A program made the translations under genes and the position numbers. From assembly GCF_029873635.1 (NCBI RefSeq), contig NC_080423.1:109137087-109201086 (forward strand): a DNA stretch of 64,000 nt, written 5' to 3'. The notes under the pieces were generated by a model that ran no database searches, was not told the origin of the DNA, and saw only the letters and a list, made by a program, of their open reading frames with translations. Positions 21,001-33,065 of the stretch are shown one piece after another (the stretch's first letter is position 1; each line of letters opens with the position of its first letter). Source of the DNA: Malania oleifera. Its lineage: Eukaryota > Streptophyta > Magnoliopsida > Santalales > Ximeniaceae.

Positions 21001-24000
21001 GAAATTCATCTTGTTTGGTGGGTGGAAAATAAAATGCAGCATCGATGTTGATAAAAATTATTATGAGGGGGTCCTTCTCACATTGCTTGAACTTGTTCCA
21101 TGTTGCAAGTTGCTAAGTTGGTGAATTGGTGGTTTAGTGGAGGTATAGGTCTAAAATGCTCGCAAGGGTAGGATCTTCGCTAATGTGGAAATTGTTGATT
21201 TGTTGCTTGTATTGAAATTTTAAATGATGCTTTACTTGAAGTACTTAAGAGATGGGAAGTGTCCACGTGAAGGGGGAGAGACGTGAACATTTAAGGGCTC
21301 AAGGGCCTTAAGCCAAGGCACAATATGTAGGTTTGGGTTTTTTTTGTTCTTTTTTTTTTTCTCTGTTTTTCTTTTTCTTGTTCTTTTTGTTTGCCTAGTG
21401 TTCATGCACCCACTGCTACATATCCCTACAAGCTTGTTTCTATAACATCCATAATCATTTGTCGTAAAGAGTTTCCTAAATTTGGGTGGTCTTTAAAAGG
21501 CGTGTCCTACTGTGTAGAGTCTCTAGTCTTTGCGTCACAAGCTACTTATTTTGGGCTTGTTTGTTTCACTCCTCTATTTTTGGAAACTCATTATATTATT
21601 GTAGTTTCTTAAATTTAATTTGTTCAAGTTGAAAGACAAATTGAAAAAGATGTAATCATAGGGTTAAAGCAGGTTAGCTGAAATGGAAAGTGCTTTGGGC
21701 GTGCTATGTGAGTGTAGAATACCCTTAAAATTGAAAGAAAAGTTCTAGAAGACAGTTGTAAGACCAATTATGCTATATGGATCAAAATGTTGGGCAAACT
21801 ATGGGACATTGGCGATGATTTCAACATGATCCTTATCCTCACGAAAGGAATGGAATTTCTTCCTAATCTATTTGCATGTGGGAGTTTCATGATTTTGTCA
21901 ATGATTATGTTCTCATTGGCCTCCCCCTCATTGGAGGCCCTTTCACGTCGTCAAACTTGAGATCTCAATCAAGGATTGATAAATTCATAATATCCTTTGA
22001 TTGGGAGGAATAATTCTCGACGATTATTCCAATTGTTGCCCCCTCGCCCTTTCTTAGATCACTTTCCAATCTTCATTGACACAGGGGAACAAGTGGGGCC
22101 AACTCCTTTCTACTTTGACATCATGTGGTTTAAACATGAAGGGTTTGATGAATAGGTTAAAAAACGGTGGCTTGAGCTTCAAATTGAAGGGAAGGCCAGC
22201 TTTGTGGTTCCCTGAAAGTTGAAATTGCTAAAAAAAAAAACTGAAATGGTGGAATAAAAATGTTTTTGGCAATATCACTATGAGGAAAAAGGAGTTCCTT
22301 GACAACATTAAAGAGCTGGATGAAAAGGGAATTAGTGAGAGACTAGATGCAAAATAATAGATAAAGAAAGCTTACTTTAAACAAAAAAAATATTGCCAAA
22401 AGCATCACATTGGAGGAAACGGCTTGGAGGCAAAAATTTAGGGCTCTTTGGCTGAAGGAGGGGGACAGAAAAACTAGTTTCTTCTACCATGCAGCTAATG
22501 CTCATTGCAGATTTAATATGGTGAGTTGTTGGTGAATGACGGGGAAATCAAAAGAGGCATTTGCAACTTTTTTAAAGCCTTGTACGCTAAGCCAAGTCAT
22601 GGAGACCAATAGTGGATGGCATTATGTGTAGAAACCTAAGCCTCTCCACAGCTCGGTGGCTTGAGAGGCCTTTTTAGGTAGAGGAAATTGTTTAAGCTCT
22701 TAAGAGTTGTGATGGGGATAAAGCCCTCGATCCTGATGGTTTTAATATGGCATTCTTGCAAAGGAGTTGGGACCTTTTCAAGAAGGATACCATTGGGGTT
22801 TTTGAAGATTTCCATGTGTCCAGTATAAACTCAACCTTTATCACCTTGATTCCTAAGAAACTGGGGGCTTGCAACATCAGACTTCCACTCGATCAACTTG
22901 GCTGGCAGTTTGTACTAACTCCTATCCAAAGTCACACTTTTATTGCAAGTAGGCAAATCATGGATGTTACTCTTATTTCCATTGAAGTTGTGGATTCCCA
23001 CATTAAGTGTGGGAAAAGAGGAAAGGTGTGCAAGCTGGATATGGGCATGGCCTTTGACTATGTTAAATAAATTTTTAGCTGTGCATTCTTAGAAGAATGG
23101 GTTTTGGGGATTCTTGGTGCAGATGGATCCATCAGCTTATCTCTATTCCATCTTACTCAGTATTAGTAAATTTCCGCCCTATTGTTTTCTTCATATCATC
23201 TTGTGGTCTAAGACAAGGTGACCCTCTTTCCTCCCTTTTTGTTTATCTTGGTCATAGAATTATGATGGCTAATGCAAATGAAGATGGCCTTCGAAAGGGG
23301 CTTAGCATAGGAAGGAACAATGATGCAATGGAAATCACCCATCTCCTTTTTTTAGATGACACTGTCATTTTTTTTTTGCAAGGATGATCTTGAGTAAATT
23401 CTTGATCTTAGATGCATCCTCCTTGGTTTTGAAGCGGGTTCAGGCTCAAAAGTGATTCTAGGAAAAAGTGAAATCATTCCAATGGGGACTTGTGACCATG
23501 GACCTTTGCTTGCAAGTCTCCTTGGCTGCAAGTTCAGAGCCTTCCCTATCACCTATCTCGACCTCCCCTTAGGAGCTAATTTTAAGGATAACGGTATTTG
23601 GGATCCCATTGTTGGCATGTTTGAAAAAAGAAACTCATTAGTTGGAAAAGAAACTTTTTGTCAAGAGGCAGCAGACTCACTCTTGTCAGAAATACTTTAT
23701 CCAATCTCTTGGTTTACTTCATGTCTCTTTTCCCTACCCCTAGTTCGGTTGCAAAGAGATTGGAAGGTATCCAAAGAAGTTTCTTTTGGGGAAACACATG
23801 TGAGGTCTTCAAATATCATATTGTTAAATATTTTTTTGGGGGAGGGGGGGTTTACAAAAAGGCGGCCTTGGCCTTAAATCCCTTATTAGCTTTAATAAGA
23901 TACTTTTTGGGGAAATTAGTTCAGACATTCATGATAGAGAAAAATCGTTTTTGGAGGGATGTCATTGCTTTCAAGTATCGTCTCCATTTTAACAGTTGGA

Positions 24001-27000
24001 CCTCAAAAGATTCAAAGGAAGCTCATGGTATTGGTATTTGAGATATACTAGAAGTGCATGGGAGAAATTCTTCTCTCTTATCTACGTTCATGTGGGGAAT
24101 GGAGAGGATGTGCCCTGCTACCATGTTTTCTAGTGTGGCAAGTCCCAACTCAGCTCCTCTTTCCCTTCCATCCTCAAACTAGCTTGTGACAAAAATGCCC
24201 TCATTTGCCAACACTTGGAGTTCACGAATCAAGTGATTGTATGGAATGTTCCTATGAATAAGGATGCTTTCAATTGGGAGATTGATACTCTTACAATTTT
24301 TTCCGAATCTCTATAAGATTTAGTGTCATGCCAATTTTGATGAGCCCTAATGGGTTTTGAGCAAGGATGGGAACTTCATATTCAGTTCTTTCTACAAACA
24401 CCTTGGCTCCCCGGCTAAAAGCATCTCAAACTTCCATTAGATACTTATATGGAAAATGGCTGACCGTATGAAGATTGCTTTTTTTGTCACATAGGAAGCT
24501 ACGCTTACTATGATCCTTGGACAATCTTTAGAAAAAAGGTTCTTCTCTTGTCAATAGATGCTTTTTATGCTTGGAGCTGTAGGAATTGGTTGATCATGTT
24601 TCTGTACATTATTCATGGACCAAGAAATTGGGGAACTTAGCCATCTCCATTGTGAATAAGGATTAGATCAAATAAGGAAGGAAATCTCTTTCCATCATTT
24701 CCCTAGCTATCTGTGGGTAGCATAGAGAGAAAGGAACAGAATAGCCTTAGAAGGAACTAATTTTCCTATTCAAACAATCATGGACCATTGGATTGTGTCA
24801 CGAGCCAAGCTTGTTCGTGGCATTATGCTTTTCTGTGACTACTTGTCTTGATTGCATGTGATGGGTTACCATCATGTAAATATTAGTATAGGTGCTATGC
24901 TTTGAGTATGTTTATGTCCTAGTGTAATGGACCGTTGGATTGTGTCACGAGCCAAGCTTGTTTAGAACATTATGCTTTCCTATAACTGCTTGTCTTGTAA
25001 GCATGGGATGGGTTAACATCGCATAAATATTAATACAGGTTTTATGCTTTGAGTGTGTTTATGTTTTAGTGTAAAATGGGAGTATGACTCCTGGGACAAT
25101 TTGATGTTTCTTATTGCCAAAGCTAAAATAGCATATAAAGCTCTTTAAGGAAGGTTGAGTGTTCATCAATCTTGCAAAACTCACTAACATTTGCTAAACA
25201 TATTTGGCCTACTTGCCCTCCTTGCTGAACACACGTTGCTTACAGAGGTGTTGTTTAATGAATTACATTGCTTCAATGCTTACCGCTTGTTTGCCATTGA
25301 CTTTCATGAATTGCTGACTATACTTCCTCTTACATTCATTCAATTGTTGTTAATGTGTTTTGTTGGTAAACCACGGTAATCTTTAACTAAGTAGTTACGT
25401 ATAAGTGCTTTAACTAGTGTTGCACAACCCTTCACAAGGTATTAAATATTTGGCCCGTGACAGAGTGTAGTGGTCTCTAGTTGGCATTATGGGCTAGTTA
25501 GGAGGGACCTCATCGTAATCCTTGATTTTCTTGACACCTTTCAATGAAAAATGTCTCATTCTTGTTCTCTTTGTACTTCTAGCATCCCCTTGATGCCTCT
25601 TTTTAATAGAATTTCTCTTTGCTAAGTTTTTTGTTTTTTTTTTAAATGTTGGGCAACTAAGTAACAACACATTCAGAAAGTAGAAGTTGCCAAAATGAGA
25701 ATGCTGAGGTGGATTATACCGTTAAAAAAATTAAGGGATGAACATATTCGCAATAAGTTACGTATAGTGTACCAGCGAGGAAGGAGTGAGTTAATTACTG
25801 TAGAGGCAATTGGAGGAATAGGGATAGATGTAAAATAACTTGGAATGTGATAGCGAATAAGGAAAGAAATTGTCACAAACGTGTAAATTGGCGGAAAAAG
25901 ATTCATGTACCGACCCCAGCCATTGGTACTTAAGGCTTAGCTTCTTGTTGTCGTTGTTGTTTGTATGTAGTGAATATGGCTACTTTTATGAAGTGTTATT
26001 AGATTTTCTCGAACATTTTGAAAATGGCACAAAACCATTTTTATGTGGGAATTACCAATTGGCAATTGATGGAACATTTGGTTGCTCACCTACAAAGGGA
26101 TATCTTGGGTTGCATTCCTCTAGTACTCATTCCATTATATTTTTGCTTAATAAGACAAAATAGTCCCTTCTTCACATAAATTGTTCTCTTATCAATTGAT
26201 GGTGTTAGACCCACTAGTAGTCATGGATTGACTATTTGGAAGCTTGCAGTTTTTTAATTATTTATTTATTTATTTATTTGCAATATTAAGAATCATTGAT
26301 TATGATTTATGAGGGCAGACCTTGGATCAATGGTAAGGTTGCTCATTTATGACTAGTTGATCACGGGTTTGAGTCCAAGGAAACAGCCTCTCTGCATAAA
26401 AGCAGGGGTAAGGCTGCGTACATTGTGACAACCCTTTCCCTACCAGCACAAATTGGGAGCCTTGTGGCTCTGGATGCCCGAAGAATCATTGATTATGATT
26501 TTTCTTTCCTGCTTGTGCTTTGTTTGCGTCCACCCTCATATGTCAAGGAGGTCAAGTGTTTGTCTTGGTTTCAATGTCAGGAAGTTTAAATGAAGCTTTC
26601 ATTCTATGATATTATTATTAGTGCACTTATTTAACTATATTAGATATTAATCTCACAGTTAGGTGAGTAGGGATGGCTGTGGCTGTATTATGGAATCAAT
26701 AGTTGGGGAAAAAGATTAAAAAAAAAAAATGCCACAGTAAAAATTTACGGACTATAGATTGTTGTATCTTAATGATAATTTGTGATCACTATAGTTTGGA
26801 AAATCACTATTGAAGGCTTGAATCCTAGAGTTGGAGTAGTGCTCGTGTTTCTTAATGGTGCAAGTACTTTTAGTTATTTGTGATCACTATTGGAGCTCAT
26901 GATATGGGTCCAGATCAATTTAGATTTTGTTATTGTATTAGATCAGGAAAATAGCGTACAATTGTGGCCAACAAGTATTTAAGGTTCGAATCCTGGAGTT

Positions 27001-29371
27001 GGGCTTGGACTCGATGTTTTCTGAATGGTGCTGGACTGATCATGGTTTGTGCGTGACAAGTTGGCGGCACTGCCTCATCTGGTTTGCAGGAATCACATAT
27101 CGCCATTTCCGTGCCCCTTTGAAGGTTGTATTCTGTTTGCACTCAACCTCATAAATCAGGATGCTCTTAAGCTCCAGTCTGGTTTTAAGCTTATTTATTG
27201 CTCTAATGCAATTTTTGCTACATGTGATTTTCAAAGCAATTGTAGGGGAAAAAAAAAGGATTAAATAGTAGAATGCTGATTTTCATCTGCAAAACAGATC
27301 AAGTGATAGACCATTGCATCTATAGCACAATGCAAATGTGTTCCACTCTGTCATCCCCTGGTTTGACACCTTAGTGTATGATAGTTGGGTTCTAAATTTC
27401 CAATATTAAGTGCTTAGCATTTAGCTAAATGCAAAAGACTAGTTATCATATTCTCTTTCCCCATAATCAGCATTGTCCTTACTGTTATGATGATGGTTTC
27501 AGTATAAATGAGTGGATTCAATTGCTATTCTGCAAATTATTGGCCCAATTCCCTAGCATAATAATGCTAAGGAGCTTATACTACTGGGCCAGATAAATGA
27601 GTTCCATGTTATATCCATTTCAAGCCCTGAACAAATTTATGGTCAATTCTTTATTTGGTGAAAAAAAACCAATCGTACCTTCTTAGGAGGGAAAAAAATA
27701 CTCAAATGCAGAAGAAACAAAATGGAATAAGAACTTACTGCTGGGTCTGGATTTAGGACTTCAAGTGCCGAAGACTCAAAATAAATAGAAAGTGAAGTTG
27801 GGCCATGTTTATTTTGACTTCAGCTGTGATTCAAACTAGTTTGGCATTAAGAAGTCCCAGAAGAAAACCATTCACACAGTAACTTTAGAAGGAAGAAAAC
27901 CTTTAATCTTAAAGAAATTTGCTCAGGCTAAAGAAATTTGGAAGAATTTTTCGGCTAATCCTCAATACAATTTGTTATCCTCAAAAGGTGGTGGTTCCAG
28001 CACCTGATTTGGTTGGTGTTCTTAAGAGTGGGTTTGGAATTTTAAGATGTAGAAATGACTTAAATACTAGAAAAAGTTAGGGAGAGGCTTGGATCGGGGA
28101 GAGTGCTAAAAAAGTGAGGAGTTGGATTTTGACTTATAATACAGAAGTAAAGGCTACTGATTTTTATGCTTGGGGGATTTAACCAGCATGAGCATGTTTT
28201 GGAGTCGACTGTGTTTTGAATTTAATTGGGTGGCTTTTTAAGATCAGTATTGTATTGGGTGTCGTGTTTTCTTGCATTGATTTTCTGGTTTAAGAAAAAA
28301 AAAAAAAAAAGGACTCAATCTTGTTATCTGTGTGTTCGTTTTAGGTTGTGGTGGTTTGTTTGTGTGGGCTGACCCTGTAATCTTGGGGCTTTAAGCTTTT
28401 TCTGTATTGCCCTTCATATTGATACAATTAATTGTTTTTGCTGAGAAGAAGAAAGAATTAGATCTAGTTAAAGTGCTTTGTCGATGCTCTGTGATCTCTC
28501 TCAAAGTTACTCTTGTTTTGTCCTTGATATTTATAGATTCCTTAACACCATTCTTGTTTCAGGAAGTCTTCTTAATCTCTTTTTACATGCAGATAGTTCA
28601 TAAGCACTAGTTTGTGCCTGACAACTCTGACCAGCTTTTCTTGGAATAGGTCTTCCATATTTATGCCCAGGTGCGGTAGAGTGATCATCCCCTATTGCCA
28701 AGCAGATTGGTTAGGCATGACCGATCTGTTATGCTGCATTCTTCAGGGCTAGTGGTGTAAATATAAAAGCATACATGTTAGGGGATGTATCAAGACATTG
28801 AAGTTTAAAGCATGAATCATTCTTAGAACTCTTTATGTGCGACTTATTTCTTGCATTACCAATTTTTTTCATGCAAACATCTGTATACATTTGTGTATAT
28901 TGCTAAAATTGTGAGATGCACAAATTTGTAATTTGTTGTAGCTTAATATAAATTTTAAAGCTGATGCAATGTGCAATTTGTTTCAACGTGTCAGGACTGC
29001 CAGCAGAGACATCAATTGAAAGGTTTGTGACGGTTGGTGCATACTGTCTCTTGAGGTCCTGCACAATTGAACCAGAGTGCATTATAGGGCAGCATTCCAT
29101 CCTCATGGAAGGTTCTTTGGTGGAGAGCCACTCTATCCTTGAAGCTTGCTCTGTGGTTCCCCCTGGCAGGAGGATTCCAACTGGTGAACTTTGGGCTGGG
29201 AACCCGGCAAGGTTTATAAGGACCTTGACCCATGAAGAGACCTTAGAGATCCCTAAACTTGCTGTTGCAATTAATGATCTGAGCAAAAGCCATTTCTCTG
29301 AGTTCCTCCCTTACTCCACCGTATACCTGGAGGTCGAGAAGTTAAAGAAGTCCCTGGGGATTTCTATTTGA
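18048..29371 (+). CDS. GAMMACAL: Gamma carbonic anhydrase-like protein, mitochondrial (complex I subunit); exons 18048-18417 and 28995-29371
   Basis: Two exons join in phase (370 + 377 nt) to give a 248-aa protein. The donor is CTACAG|GTCAGC and the acceptor GTGTCAG|GACTGCC. The first ~40 residues are basic and hydroxylated without acidic residues until E39, as in a mitochondrial presequence. From residue 43 comes the highly conserved plant gamma-CAL sequence: VKWDYRGQR, VDAYVAPNVVLAGQV, GSSVWNGSVLRGDLNKIT, NVQERCVVHAAWSSPTG. Exon 2 adds TIEPECIIGQHSILMEGSLV, the left-handed beta-helix hexapeptide repeats, and ends STVYLEVEKLKKSLGISI. Of the three zinc-binding histidines of true gamma-CAs, only His116 is visible. 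The VGH and LHG positions are VGA (Ala139) and LRS (Arg144), as known for the CAL subfamily. Such proteins form the gamma-CA domain on the matrix side of plant complex I and are probably not canonical enzymes. The intron is 10.6 kb and filled with transposon relics. Confidence 0.95.
18995..19430 (-). mobile_element. Decayed TRIM fragment, reverse orientation
   Basis: Read on the minus strand it follows the TRIM of 14171-14835: an interior like CTAGGCCAATTTGATG...GGCCCACTTGAGTAACTA, then CTCACAAGTGATGGGAAGATTGTTTGGAACTCCAC (cf. GGGAGATTGTTGAGAATTC), then TACATGGATAGGCTCAAAATC near 19090-19130. Strongly diverged, ends unclear. Confidence 0.55.
19880..21300 (+). pseudogene. Ty1/copia reverse transcriptase / RNase H relic
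   Basis: Translated piecemeal it shows copia pol landmarks: ENYVCKLRKTLYDL (cf. KLRK.LYGLKQAPR) near 19995, EEVDEVSRVSYASVVG near 20490, SSKEHL.ALKVVKYLKSCT near 20585-20645 (cf. NPGKEHW.A.K..LRYLKGT), and an RNase H-like tail to about 21200. A purine tract AAGGGGGAGAG near 21271 may be the old PPT. Riddled with frameshifts and stops. No LTR identified. Confidence 0.6.
21798..25643 (+). mobile_element. L1-type LINE relic inserted in the RTE LINE, 13-bp TSD
   Basis: Flanked by AAATGTTGGGCAA at 21785-21797 and 25644-25656. The interior encodes broken ORF2 segments. These are ALDPDGFNMAFLQRSWDLFK-like (about 22730), IPKKLGA (22849), KVCKLDM.MAFDYV (23027), a GLRQGDPLSSLFVY RT motif (about 23208), the catalytic FLDDT (about 23350), and YLDLPLGA (23559). 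This is the order of a plant L1 reverse transcriptase. The final stretch GATGCCTCTTTTTAATAGAATTTC resembles a LINE 3' end, although the expected A tail is replaced by a T-rich run. Many stops and frameshifts. Between 24920 and 25500 the sequence is not obviously LINE. Confidence 0.7.
24787..25075 (+). repeat. Tandem duplication of a roughly 145-bp unit in the L1 relic
   Basis: The phrase from GATTGTGTCACGAGCCAAGCTTGTT to GCTTTGAGT.TGTTTATGT occurs at about 24793-24925 and again at about 24936-25070 with scattered differences. Confidence 0.65.
26309..26480 (+). mobile_element. Au-type SINE with a perfect 21-bp TSD
   Basis: The body contains CCTTGGATCAATGGTAAGGT (A box), CACGGGTTTGAGTCC (B box), AAACAGCCTCTCTGCA and AAGGCTGCGTACA. 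These are the recognisable words of the plant Au SINE family. The 21-bp direct repeats AAGAATCATTG... (26288-26308 and 26481-26501) are identical. The body is 172 bp. It sits in the gamma-CAL intron in sense orientation. Confidence 0.9.
26502..28994. other. Rest of the gamma-CAL intron, unrecognised
   Basis: Includes a run of A at about 26707-26718 and 28294-28311. No ORF or repeat that I can name. Confidence 0.4.
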
Positions 29372-32169
29372 TTACTTCTTTTTCTCGTCAGATAGAATAA
29401 GCAATTGGACCTTTGAACCAAGCCTTTAGCTCCTTGGCCTTGTATTTGAGTCTGATGACCGCTAAAAACTGGCTGCAAGTTCAAACAAATGGGTTATAGT
29501 GATGATTTCAAATGAGTTCTTTGGCAAGTCTGTTTCTTGGTTTCACTTGACAATTGACATCTTATGTGAAGTAGCAACTGTGAGAAACTGTTGTATTTTT
29601 CCTCAATCTGATGTAAGATAGTGCATTTTATGATTGAATCAGAATTCCATAGATCGTTTTTCCTTACTGCTGACCTAGAACACTCGGATCAGTGCGTGGT
29701 TAGGGAGGTTTCAAAATGGGAAATGTCATGATGTTGATGGTGTTGATTCTGCCATAGGAGAAATTGAAAATATTTTCTACTCTCTGTTGTTTGATTTGAT
29801 CTGCTGGAAAGGAATGTTATATTATGTTTTCAAATCCCCTTCTTTTGGACCAGACTTATGAATCCTGCATGTTTTGACAATTTTCTCCTTATTCTTTGGC
29901 AGGAAAGTTATTTCCTTTCTTTCGTTGGGAAAGTTTGATAGAAATTCATAACCGAAATATTATTAGAATTTAGAAGTGAAATGCTCCAAGGCTGCAAAAG
30001 CAGGTTCCCTTGAAGACAAAATTTGCCCCTACCAGAGATCACAAATGGGATATAGAGCCAATCGTCTCCTGAATACAACGGATTTCAGCCTTATTAAGCA
30101 AATTAATTCGTCCATGTAGTATGTGAATTTCTTATTAATTTTAGAAGAAATGGATCCAAAGAGGTACCAAGGGAAGAAGTAAAATAACCTTATATTTGGG
30201 TAACTTTATTATATTGAATTTCATTTAAATTAATTCAAATTCAAATCTAAGGTTCCAATTCTATGCTTGCATATTATATCATAAGTTTTAGGTTTGCGTA
30301 CGTGTGTTTACAAATAAGAAAATATTTTCCGATTGTCTTTACGAATTTGAATTTAACAATTATTTTTGATAGAGCTGCACCTTACATTTTATTTTAATTG
30401 AAACTTGTGACTGTCAACTAGTATATATTAAAACTTTTGAAGAAGTCATGATAGAAAGGACAATTCAGATGATTTATAACAAAATGGATGATCAAGATTA
30501 GCAAAACGAATCCCATATTAAATTAACAAAACATTACCCCCCCCCCCCCTCCTCTCTCTGTCTCTCATCCTTAGAACCAATCAAACTCTTATACTCAACT
30601 GGAATTAAATAATTTTTTTATACATAAAAAAAAAAAAAATCATGTAAGATCCAATATATATACTAGTATATCTAATATTTTCTCCAGTCGAAAAGTCAGA
30701 GGTTAGGACTCATAAATCTTCAAAAAAAAAAAAAGAAGTTTGAATTGAATGATGTGTGTTGCTTCTGCTTTCAGAAGAGACAGAGAGGTCAAAGTATTTA
30801 ATGAATTTCTAAATACCGTGTTTAAGCTTTCACTGGATTTGGAGGAAATAGGACAAGGGGATTAGGTATGTAGTCAGCAAATGCTATGGGTTGGGGAAGT
30901 AAACCCTTTTTTTTTTTTTTTTTTTTGTTATTTTAGTCAGTTTTTTTTTTCATTATTTATTTTTGGGTTATTTAGTGGAGAAGGAGATAACCCACTGGAG
31001 AGGAAATCTGAATAATTAATAGTTTTGTAATTAATTTATTATTATTAGTTGGTGGGTCTCTTGTCAAACACTTTACAAATATTATCCTAGCTTGTGTAAA
31101 TACTAATTCTCAACAACCCACTTTAGTAAAAGCATAATCTCTTCCACCACCATTCTCTCCACCACCCACCAACCACCACCACCGCCCCTACTCTGTTTTT
31201 AGAGAAACATGTCTTATTACGTAAAAGTTTGATGATATATATTGCTGACCTACAACCTAATAGTTTAAATTTTTAGATAAAATAGTAATTTAACATGGTA
31301 TTAGAACTAGTTACCAGGATGTCCTGAGTTCTAATCTCATCATCTGCTTTAATCTTACAAGTTTAACCTAATTAGACAATGTAATGACTAATTAATACTA
31401 ATTTGATAGATGCAAATTAATTACCAATGCAGCTTCGAATCCTTTGTTATGTCGTATGAGTTGTACTTTGCATACTCAAAATTTTGATACCTAATATCAT
31501 AACACTAATATGAATTAAATGATGTGTGACTATTATTATGCGTCAATCATAGTAAAGTCCTGGGTAAATTGCGATCCTAAAATTTTAAAGCAAAGAAACT
31601 CAGAGGATATGAAAGCAGCAATCCATTGCATGACATGAGTTTTTATACCTTGAAGTGATGATATTATTCTTTTATTATAATGACAAAAAAATAAAAATAT
31701 TTCATTTATACTTCATAGAGTAGGAATGAATCATTCCCCTTCCCTAGACATGGAATGATTAGACGGACTAATTAATCCTACTTATTCACTTTTTGAATTC
31801 TTAACAAGACTTTAGTTTGTTGTTTAACAAAATGAATAGTTGAAATGTTGAAAAAATTAAAATTATAGATATATATAAGATTTATTCTCGACTTCCAAGT
31901 AAGACCGTAATCACCGTGGATAGACTATAGGTTTAATAGTGTCTCAACAATAAGAGTGATAAACTCAAGTCATAGAACAAGTGCTCAATTCAACATGAAG
32001 ATACAATTGGTTAATTCACTATTTGAAGAAAAGAAAAGTTTCAATATTAAGAATGTGTGGTATTTGCTTTTTTTCTTTAATGCTTTCTTCCTTTTATTAG
32101 TTTTGCACTTCCATCTTCCAACCATTACCTAACACACCTACTTTATTTTGTGAAAATAACTTTTCTTTT
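29372..32169. other. Intergenic, AT-rich, simple repeats
   Basis: The 3' flank of the gamma-CAL gene, then a C run (about 30537-30549), T runs (about 30908-30926) and CCACC repeats (31145-31190). No gene seen. Confidence 0.4.
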
Positions 32170-32380
32170 CACTCAAAGTCAATTGTCTCTCTCATTTTTC
32201 TTTTGATTTTACGTATTATTAATATTTAATTTTTTTCAATTTTCAATTATATAAAAACAAACTTTCATTTTGAGTAGAATTTAATATAGAAGAAAAACAC
32301 AATGTAAAATGAATTCCTCCTTATTTTCGTTTCATTTCGTTTTTCCAAGTAAAATTCTTGATCCAAACGGACCATTAATG
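32170..32380. mobile_element. MITE-like repeat, copy D (partial)
   Basis: Carries the TTTGATTTTACGTATTATTAATATTTAAT interior and the AAAATTCTTGATCCAAACGGACC end of the MITE family. The opposite end is not clear. Confidence 0.45.
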
Positions 32381-32825
32381 CTTTGGGTGTGAGTGGTATT
32401 AGTTTTAACTTTTGATTATGAGAATTAATTAATCTAAGAGTCAAAGATGAGTGGTGGTGGTGAACAGCTATATGCATAAAGTTAGATTAAAAGTAGTTAA
32501 CAAATTGACCAGCAAATTAACCATTGGAAGAAGCTAGGCAGCATTTTTGGAAATGAAAATACAACATGGCGGTACTGTACTGTATTAATTGTATATATGT
32601 CATCTACCACTTAACTTCGTATCATACACTTACAAATTTGTAGGAGACCTAATTGAAGTTTTCTCAATGTAGTCTAAGCCTTCCAGTTGAAGCAAAGACT
32701 TGGACATCTCAACCATTAATTATTTTAACTCTCCCTTTCTCTCTCTCTCTCTCTCTCTCTCTAATCCAATTCATCCCTTGCAAGCTAGCTAGCAAGCTTA
32801 CCTTAGCTACCTGCCCTATCTCTCT

Positions 32826-32872
32826 CTCTATATATACTTTCTGCTTCTTTCTTTTTATCTACTGCCACAAAT

Positions 32873-32912
<40 letters not shown>
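32826..32912 (+). promoter_or_regulatory. Putative MIR171 core promoter: TATA box and CT microsatellites
   Basis: CTCTATATATACTTTC at about 32826-32842 is a good TATA box. CT-repeat tracts flank it (32738-32762 and 32876-32914), a common feature of plant 5' leaders and core promoters. It lies about 240 bp upstream of the miR171 hairpin. The transcription start is inferred, not seen. Confidence 0.5.
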
Positions 32913-32917
<5 letters not shown>

Positions 32918-32932
32918 TCTTCTGTCTTCTCA

Positions 32933-32962
32933 ATGCATGCCACAGTTCAATGCTGCTGGTGA
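32933..32962 (+). CDS. Nine-codon upstream ORF in the predicted pri-miR171 (candidate miPEP)
   Basis: The first ATG after the CT tract opens an ORF MHATVQCCW-stop. A second ATG at 32950 opens an ORF that runs to 33105, into the 5' arm of the hairpin. Small peptides encoded just upstream of pri-miRNA hairpins (miPEPs) are known for miR171 in other plants. This assignment is position-based inference only. Confidence 0.25.
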   Translation: MHATVQCCW

Positions 32963-33065
32963 GGGCAGGAGCAAATTTGACTATGTATGCATGGCTTTCT
33001 GAAGAAGGTATGTGGCTGTGTGGGTGTATGCACACGCACAGAAGGTACGCATGTGTGTGTGGTGT

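Larger units (their letters stand above)
21612..25965 (+). pseudogene. RTE-type LINE 3' part, split by an L1-type LINE (pieces 21612-21797 and 25644-25965)
   Basis: The left piece encodes a degenerate version of the RTE RT C-terminus (LKIERKVLEDSCKTNYAIW, cf. IPLKLKGKFYRT..RPAMLYG). The right piece continues with RMLRWI (25705), the REWRKKIHVPTP-like end near 25890-25915, and the (TTG)n tail TTGTTGTCGTTGTTG at about 25946-25965. The two pieces join if the 21798-25643 insertion and one copy of its 13-bp target duplication are removed. Non-functional. Confidence 0.65.
18418..28994 (+). other. 10.6-kb intron of the gamma-CAL gene, transposon-rich
   Basis: Both splice sites are canonical and the flanking codons join to the family consensus (SSPTG|LPAE). 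No internal exon is needed. It contains a reverse TRIM relic, a copia relic, an RTE-type LINE split by an L1-type LINE, and an Au-type SINE. Other parts (for example 26660-28900) are unrecognised AT-rich DNA. Confidence 0.85.

Noticed and set aside
31280-31340. Possible tRNA-like or PBS-like words (ATGGTATTAGAACTAG)
   Set aside because: No cloverleaf can be drawn and no LTR ends are visible. Probably an old retroelement trace too weak to annotate.
32738-32914. Direct repeats that might suggest a CRISPR-like array
   Set aside because: These are simple CT microsatellites. No repeat-spacer architecture occurs anywhere in the window, and the genome is a plant's.
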